A stretch of 64,000 nucleotides of DNA from Blastomussa wellsi. Its lineage: Eukaryota > Cnidaria > Anthozoa > Scleractinia > Plerogyridae. The notes beneath the pieces are model-generated. The model did no database searches and was not told the DNA's origin. It saw only the letters and a list, made by a program, of their open reading frames with translations. Position 1 is the first letter of the stretch; each line of letters begins with the position of its first letter. The position numbers were made by a program, and so were the translations under genes. The stretch covers positions 18,392,650 to 18,456,649 of the forward strand of contig OX393569.1 of assembly GCA_947652115.1 (NCBI GenBank). The letters run 5' to 3'. This document shows, piece after piece, positions 45,201 through 54,200 of this stretch.

Positions 45201-48200
45201 CATGATCCAAGAATATGGAAATTAAAATAAATCAATTAGATTTGTGCTTAAGTAGAAAATGATACAAGCGTTATAACATTTCAACTACCGCGTAAAATAA
45301 CAACTCTTTCCTGCATTGACTAAAACAGAGGAAAATCAGAAAAAACAAGCCAAAGTAGAGAAACCAAGTAATAAATATCTGTTTATAGTTTGTTACCAAT
45401 ATGCAACAAAGAAAACAGTCCCGAAGGAAGTCTATGCCTGTATGACCTTTCGTACACCGGTCGTACGCTGGTTTCACTAAGCTGAAGGAGCTCGTACCGG
45501 GTTAGATCATTTACAAGGTTTAATGTGCGACATATTTCCCGAATACTGCTCTGTAGTAAAGGGACCGTGAAGCATATTTTTGATTGGCGGGGCTAGCTCG
45601 TGCTACGCGCGAGCTTAAGTTAAGCTCGCGCGTAGCACGATTATCTGGGGTGCGTGGTCTTGGGGCATGCTCCCCAGGAAAATCTTCTGAATCACCAGAA
45701 ACGCGTTTATTTCTTTCAATCCTAAGATAATTTTGCCAAAATTTTTATTACCGTTATGTTTCTGTACAAAAAAGTACATTTAAAACATAGCTATAATATG
45801 ATATGACCTTCATTCAAAATGACAAAAGCTTAATATTGAAGCCAGTCCTTAAATTAACATTCTTTTACCATTTAACACAAAGATTGGAAGAAAAACTTCC
45901 CGGCGAAATTTTTGGTGAGGCTATAGCCCACCCAGCTCTATAGCTCCGCGTTCCCTGTGGTGTTACATACAAGAAAGTAAATTTTAACTTCAGTCATACC
46001 TTTAAAACAAAGTTTTTTTGCGATCCTGATAAGTCGAAGCGGAAGCGCCACGTCATAAACCTGCATGCACGTGATCCAACCCCGGAAGTAACGACGATCT
46101 CGAATCCTCGCTCCCATCCTCACCGGATAGTTTGTCGATAAACGTATTCGACCAATTGGTTTAGTAACCACTGCTTTGTCATTCACGTACAGCCTTGCAA
46201 TTCCTGTAGTCCGGTCGTAACTCGCTCCGACGAAACTCCACGATTTGCGCCTCAATCTGCGACTCACCAGCGGTTGCGTAAGAGCGCGTGTGCGTCGCAT
46301 AAAACGCGCGAAAAGTCTCCTTGCGCGTGTCACCCAAAGATGGACACCGAAACCCCGGGGATCGTAGTTGAAGATCGGTCCGGCACCTCCCTGGGGGTTG
46401 ATCCACGCCAGGAGTGTTATGGAGTTCCGGGTGTCAAGCGTACCGGTGTTGGGGAACTCGATAAAGCTGTCAGGTAATCCAAGGAAACTGTACGAACCAC
46501 CGCGTCTCCCATCGGGACCTGGTGCTGGTCTTACGTTGAAAAGCTTTCCGGGTGGGTTTTTCTTTGGACCGACATCATAGCCACGATAGTTTACCGTCAA
46601 AGGATAAAAGGCGACAGCATTTGGAAGACCTAATATACAAATAAAAACATCGAGTTTGCACTTTAAAACTCTAAGCCTTATAATCAAAGCCAGCGGCAAG
46701 TTAAATACAGTGGAATCCCGATTTGTCGAACCTCCAGGGGAAACGCAAATTGGTTCGAGAAATCGGGAGTTCGAGAAATCGAAGGTGGCATCAAATTACG
46801 CTTAATTGGCCGGGTATTGTTTGATTATGAGTAAGGGTTCAAATTTTAACAAAAATGCATCCTTTTTAAATGTACAGTAGATCTTGACCTTTATTTACAA
46901 ACAAAACGTACTTAGAAAACAAAAAAGGAACAGAACAGAACATATGTAGCGTGAAAAAGTGAATGTAATTGACATCAACACTAAGTGGTTTCGAAATTTT
47001 CGCAGGTTCGATTTATCGGGGGTCAATTTGTTCCACAGGAGCCAAAATTGGTTGAGTTATCGGGATTTTCGAGAAATCGAGGGTTCGAGAAATCGGGGAT
47101 GAAATTATAGAGCTTGAGTGAAGCAAATCCAAGGGAAACAAGGTTTGGTTCGAGTTATCCGGAGGTTCGGGAAACCGAGGGTTCGAGAAATCGGGATTCC
47201 ACTGTACAGACATTCTAGCTCTTTGAGTTGCATCTCAATTTTTGTAGCTTCTGTTTTCAAGATTACGGGAACATGGTCGACTCCCGGAAAATAGATGGAT
47301 ATTTCCCACCAGTCGCCTTTTGTTTGATTTCAATGATCCTTTCGCAGCCGCCATTCTTTTATTGTTTGCTTTCTCATATATATTTGGTTCGACTGATGTC
47401 AAGTTCGATGCTTGACCGTGGTCTAAGGGGACTACTGTACAATGGGCAAATTATCTAATTAGGATTTGCAAACATAACTATTTCTGACGGAACATTTTAA
47501 TTACTTACGTGGAGGTCGTGTTGGTTTCACCGTTGGACCTACAAAGAGAGATGATATTAAAAATGTGAGAAATGCATTAGTTGGAAACAATATTATTGTG
47601 AAACAATGTTTTTCAATTTGCCTGAAACTTAGCAGTAAGTAAAATTATGTATTGTGGATTGGGCTTCGTAACGCTTTGTGATTGTTGTTAATTCACCTTA
47701 TTCCAAAATGGCTACCATCTTAACATTCTTTTGTTGGTATTCAAATTAGCCCTTCTTGCCTCGTTTTTAATCTCAAAAATCAAAAGAATATTTTATCTTG
47801 AACGAAGCAAAAGGGCCAATTTGTATGTGCACAAGTCAGCCGCCATTTTGGAATAAGGTATATGATATTATTTTTTGCGATAGACTGTTTATGCGTATGT
47901 TACATTAAAGATATTACTCACGTGCTCGGAAGCAGACCCTTTCAGCTCGCTTAATATCCGGTCCAGAGAGAGGTACACTATACACTTGCATGCAAGAGAT
48001 CCTACCACGGAAGTACCGCAGGTCACGTGGTAACGCGCCCATCCTGACAGGCCGGTTGGTAGCTAGCCGAATGCGACCAATGTACACCGACTTAACCGGT
48101 TGCGAGTTACGCCAGAGAGTTGCAATCCCTGTTTTCTCGTCGTATGACGCTCCAACGTAATTCCATTGCTTTGGAATCAAAGTGCGACTTATTAACTGTT

Positions 48201-51200
48201 GCGTTGGTCTCCCTGTGCGGCGAATAAAACGCACGAACAGCGTATTTGGCCTGACAACCCAGAAACGAACCCCACCAGGGGCAAAGTGAAAGATTGGTCC
48301 GGAGCCCTCCGGGTAGACCCAAGCAAGGAGAGTCAGAGAGTACCTGGAGTCGAGCTTCCCGTTGTTTGAAAAATCAATGTAGCTGGTTTTCGTTCCGGAG
48401 AAGTAATAAGAGCCGTCTGGAAGTCCGTCGGGACCGGGCGCCGGCCGGACGTTGTGAAGAGTTCCCTCGGGATTTGAACTTGAACTGATGTCTTTGCCTC
48501 TTGTTTTTCTACTGAGCGGGTAAAACGCGACAATACGAGGGAAGTCTGCCAATAAACAACAACAACCATGACTAAACAATTTTTAAGTTCTTATGCCTAA
48601 TACAGCATAATAAAGCATAAAACATAATAATTTTTGTAACTACACAGCTATTCTGGGAGGTTTTTTTTTGCTTATTTAAGTTTATTTTTCTTTCTATATA
48701 TCTAGCCATATATCTGGCAAATTAAAATAAAATGGTTGTTGTTGTAAGAATCGCGTGCAGTTGACGGACACGGCAGGTGTAACTCGAGTTGGAAAGAAGA
48801 TCTGGCTTTCCACAGACTCGAGATAGCTCAGGCAAAAATATTTCAATTGACTAACTAGCTAATAGCTAACTAACTGACTGACTGACTGGCTGACTGTTTG
48901 ACTGTCTGACTGTCTTACTGTCTAACTGAATGACTGACTGACTGAATGACTGACTGACTGATTGACCGACTGACTGACTAACTGGCTGAATGCCTGCGTG
49001 CCTGCCTGCCTGCCTGACTGACTGACTGACTGACTGACTGAATCAGTCAACTGAATCACTTCGCCAGCTCCAGCATTTGGTCAACTTGTCTATAATTATT
49101 ACGCCAGTATATTTTCAGTTTATTTTCCGCGTATTTACTTGTGTACTTACGCGGTCTTTTCGTTGGTTTCGTTGTCGGTCCTAAAAGCAAGATACACGTA
49201 TTAAAGTTAAGTCGGTTTCATGGCAATGTTCTCTAACTAGACAAACTACTGCGTGTGCTCATGGCCTGAGAACCAGACGTCCCTTGTATCGCTCTTCTTT
49301 CCATCAGACAGACATGTAAGCAGAAACATCATCCCATAGTGGCAACGAAGAGCTGCAGAGATTTATGTACTAGTGTGTACAACTAGTTGTTGCTTGTGTA
49401 AGATAACTGATAACCAAATAACAATGAATCAGGAACGGCATGAATATATGCAGCACAAGTATCAAAATTTTCTTGCGCCTCTCCTGTGGAATTAGGACTT
49501 TACTGCGCATATTTCAGACATTTTCGGTTCTCGCAGTTGATGGAAATGGCTAAAGGATATATCTACCACTTTAGCCTGTAATCTAATTACTTACTTGTTG
49601 GTTTAGTGATTGGACAGAGGCAAACACGGTGCTTCGCTGGAACAAGGTTTCCTCCAGTTCCTGTAAGAGAAAGAATAAGAATTATTAATTAGAATTTATT
49701 GGCCATAAACAAGCTAATTGTTCAAAAGCATTTAATCGTATTGTCATTCGGCGCAAACGAAGTCTCGCTGTAGATCATAAAAATGTGATGTGACTTCATA
49801 CGTCATTCCCGTAGAGTATAGCTTCAATCCACACAATATGACGTAATTTTGACACGCGCTCGGTAATTTTGATAAAAAATGGTCATCAAAGCGAAATGCA
49901 CTGGCTTCATAAATATCTCTTGCTAGTTCATGTTTGCTCTCATCTAAATTATATCTGCCTCTTTTATAAACAAATTTAATGTGATATAATCGAGCTAAGG
50001 TGAGAACGGGATGCTTTTAAACGCGTTCAGTGAAAATGAACATAAAGTTATACATACCCAAGCAAATTGCATTTCTCAGTTCATTCACCACAATGCCTAA
50101 GTGAGTCCAGTCCGCGGTGAAGATATGATTCTTGCGAGGCGGAGAAGCCATGATATCTAACTGACGACCATTAATGTACCTTCCCACCCCTACACAGTAG
50201 ATCCTGACCCCACGAGCCTTCAAAGCATTCGAAGGCGCTGCAACCTCATCCATCGAGCTGCCATCGGTAATCACCACCACCACCTTAGTGGTTCTTGTGC
50301 GTCTAGGGTTCTTACGAAACAACTGATTTTGTGCCATAAGTAAGGCCCTACCAATACGGCTCCCAGATTTCGGATAATGGACCCCCTTATTAAACCTATT
50401 GAATAAAGCGCCGTTGTTGGTGTAACTGTTGAATCCAAAAAGCAGATAAGGCTTGGTACCGAAGACGATTGTTCCCACGCGCGTATTAGTCCGGGAGACT
50501 GTAAAACCGAGAACAACGTCACGAACGAAATCGACCAATCGGCGAAAGTTGCCAATGCCGTATCGCTCGACACTGGCAGAACCGTCGACCAGAAAAGCCA
50601 GGTCTATGGCTGTGTGGCAAGCTATGGAGAAACAAACAAATATTAGCCAACACAAAAGTTAACTTGTGTCCACATCTGTTTCACACCAGATATCACCAAA
50701 AATTTCACAACATTGCGTAATATTTTGCAATAGAAATAAAACAAAGAGGCGGGGCCACTAATGAAGTGGAGGGGACCGGGAGTAAAAGGCACGGGAAGGG
50801 GAGGTTCAGACCCCCAGTCCCCACAACCCCCCCCCTCCCTGTATGGCATGGGCTCACAGGGTCACCATTGATTTTTTATTGCTTGCGCCTTAAGGCCTTA
50901 AGATGAGATGTTACTTACTCATGGGAGCCGTAGGCTTCAAGGTTGCTAGAGAAAATATAATAAAGTTCATTAGCTGATCAGTTTAGAACAAAAACACATC
51001 AATGCACTTATACTGATTAATAGGAAAAAGGTTTGGGGTGCATATTAAAGTTAAGTGAAACTGAAGAAAAGAGTTCAATAGTGATCTAATTAGGTGTAAA
51101 ATCATAAAAAAGCCAATAAAATTATTAATAAACAATGGCGTGTTGTTATTCACAACATCCGTCACCCCGTTACAGTCATAGCCTGTCCAAAAGAGTAGTC

Positions 51201-54200
51201 TTGATCATATAGGTAGGTCTGAATAACAAACAATCCTAGGGAATTGAATCGAGCAATGGGACGATTTTAATACATTATCTACTGACTTTGTTCCGCTGTT
51301 TTCGGCAAGCCAATCTTGACAACAATAAAATTCGGGAACAGAACACAGACGTCTGTGTTCGCAGGCTAAACACAGACGTGCAACGATGCAAGGTGCGAAA
51401 GTCAGTGGTATACAAATAATGGTAATGGTAATGGCATTTGTTTAGTGCATGGATTTACCATTTTCATAATCCAAATGCCCTTTTTACATAATTTTCTAGT
51501 TAGGGATGAGATCAGACGTCAGCATGGCAGCCAGTATGCTATGCTACGCTATGCTAATGTACTGTTATTATATTATCAAATATAAATAATATTTGCAACT
51601 AGTGAGTCTGATAAACCGTTTTGCCGATTGCCCAAGTTCACTTTTTTACAGTGATTTACAGATTACGTACCCAAATCATACAGAAATCAGTACCAGACAA
51701 CATTATGATCCACAATAATCAGCTACAAAGATCTACAAACAACGCCACGTGCAACTTCATGCAAAGCCACAACGAGATAAACAAATCGAAATACCTTTTC
51801 TCTCGGGTGAGATTTCTTGACGAAACCATTATGTTTACAAAGATCGATATTCCCCGCGAAACTATCGTCGAATTTTTTTCAGAAAATAGATAAGAAATTT
51901 AAATTTCTTCTCGCGATCGTAGATTCGTTGCAGTTCATTCAGAGGGAGCGGGAAACTTGCGTGACGCCCGTGACAGAGTATTAGCATCCGCTGGCCCGTT
52001 TAGGTGTGCTGTAGTTGTCACACAAACAGACGACGAAAGCACATAGGCCATTTGATGGATGTCAAATTATTTCACGCAAAATTTCGATTTTCAGTACTTT
52101 TCATTAAAACAAAAATTCATCTCGATAGATCGATTTATCGTACTTAAAGGAGCTACGTCACAGCTCGTGCATTTTGAAAAAATTTAACCATCCTTTTTCC
52201 TTTTTGGTTTGGTATCACTTCTTTGGTGTTTTTCTTCCTTAGTAAACTATTAGTTTTAGGTTTCCTACGTTTAAAGGGTAATTTAGCTCGCCGCAAAAAA
52301 TAACTCAAAATATCGTGACGTGCTTCTTTAATTTAGTACACCTAATTTTGATAATTTACAAAGAAATGTATGAAAGGGGCAACGCTTGCCACCCCCTTTA
52401 AGACATTTTTTTGTACGTTTTGGCGTTTTCGGGCTCTCATATTTCCGAGAGTTTGTAACCGATTGTTGTCAAACTTAGCAGGTTTACTAAAATCGGTGCG
52501 GTAAATCGTTTTATGAAGATGAATTTTTTGTTACAATGAAAAACAGTAAAAATTGCATTTTTGCGTGACATCCGTTAAAACGGCCTATGACAAGAATGTT
52601 CTGAACGAAATTGTGATTGCTTTGAACTAGTCTTGGGAGTTCGCGTACGAATGATCAAAGAATGGTTCAATTTGAGCTAGAAAACTGAGGCCGGATTATC
52701 AGCAACGATCTACAAAGTTTTGGCACTTACGACAAACAGGGCATCTCCCTCGGAATGGAGTGACAAGCCTTGGCCTAGGTGGACGCACATTGAGAACTCC
52801 GAGATCTGTTTGACTGGAAGGAATTTCCTCGCTAATAGCGTCGTCACTCTCCTCGTAGACATTTGCTTCTGTTTTGTTTGCCTTTGCTCCAGGAACTTCG
52901 TTCAGCAGAGCTTGTTTATCAGCGTCATTCTCTGCAATAACAGCATCCTCCTCTACTTCATCTCTGAAGGGGCTCAAATCAGGCTTCCTACTCATATCAA
53001 TAGTATTATTTTCGGGAAGATGCGCCCAAGGATTGGTGTTTTGCGACTTGTTTACTTCAGCCTTGTTTGCCACAGGCACGGACAAGGGTCGCACTGTTGG
53101 AGTGGTCGATTGAGCCTTAGTAGGAGTAAGATTTGTTTGAGCAATGCTCTCCTTGGAAATGGCACCTTCTGTTTCGTCACTCTTTGTATTGATCGAAGTG
53201 TTGCCCTTGAAAAATCTATTTCGAGAAAAACAGATATAATTTGAGAACAATGGCAATTATAGTTCGTTCTTTATTATTGTTCCATTCGGTCTCTTCGCTG
53301 AATTAATCGAAGCAACTGCATGTTCACTAATACAAGCCCTGTGATTCCTATAGGTATCTTCAGTGTATCTTTCCCATATTATAATTGTCAGATATATAAG
53401 GGATCTATATTACAGCATAAAATCTACCAATAGAACAAATTTACCTACCGGTAAACTTCGTTTCCCCAAGGACCTCCCTCGCCATCAGCTAAAGTAAAAA
53501 ACGCATCAGTTGACTTAGTTTCGCTTTAATAAGAACAAGTCAAATAAGACGGGCTGATCGAAATTGGGTGACCGCCCATAAAGAAGATACTATTTCTTTC
53601 TTATGCAAACCAGGAGCTAGAAACTTTTGTGGTTGCCAGAAAACGCTTATTGTCTGTTCATCCACGTCTGATGTCTAGAATCTAGCAAAACCAAGAGTTC
53701 ACGGTTTCCTACCAGTTTAGTTGCCCGCGATCATGCCCTCCTTTCCTACTTTTTTAGATGCCTCATCGCCGATTGACCTGCAGTAAGCTATCAACCAACA
53801 ACGAGAAAACCTATTGTCTGTTTGTATAGAAACTGGATCGAAAGCAAGAAAAAGCAATTTTGTGCCACGGGCTTGTCCGCGCCCAGTTTTCGTCAACAAT
53901 GAGTTGTAGGCCATGTACATATGGGTCAATCAAATAGCCAATAATCAGCTTGCCACTTTGCCGGCATGCATTTGCTGACAGACATTTCTTAAGGCACTGA
54001 CCTTTACAAGTATCACTGACACCATATTTCATGAACGTCTTGTCGGCGTCTTTACCAGAGAAACACTGGCCTCCATTTTGAAGAGAGAATATAGTGAAAG
54101 CGTTGTCCAAAGCGGCCTCGGCACATTTCATCAGAGCGTTGGTTCTCTTCTTGTAATCGGGCTCAAATAACATCGCGTGTTTCTTTTCCATAATAGGAAT

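Noticed and set aside
48880..49048. CRISPR-like array
   Set aside because: It is a continuous tetranucleotide microsatellite without spacers, in animal DNA.
52720..53244. 174-codon plus-strand open frame
   Set aside because: Lies exactly opposite the Ser/Thr/Glu-rich exon of gene B; the minus frame has matching splice sites and phases.
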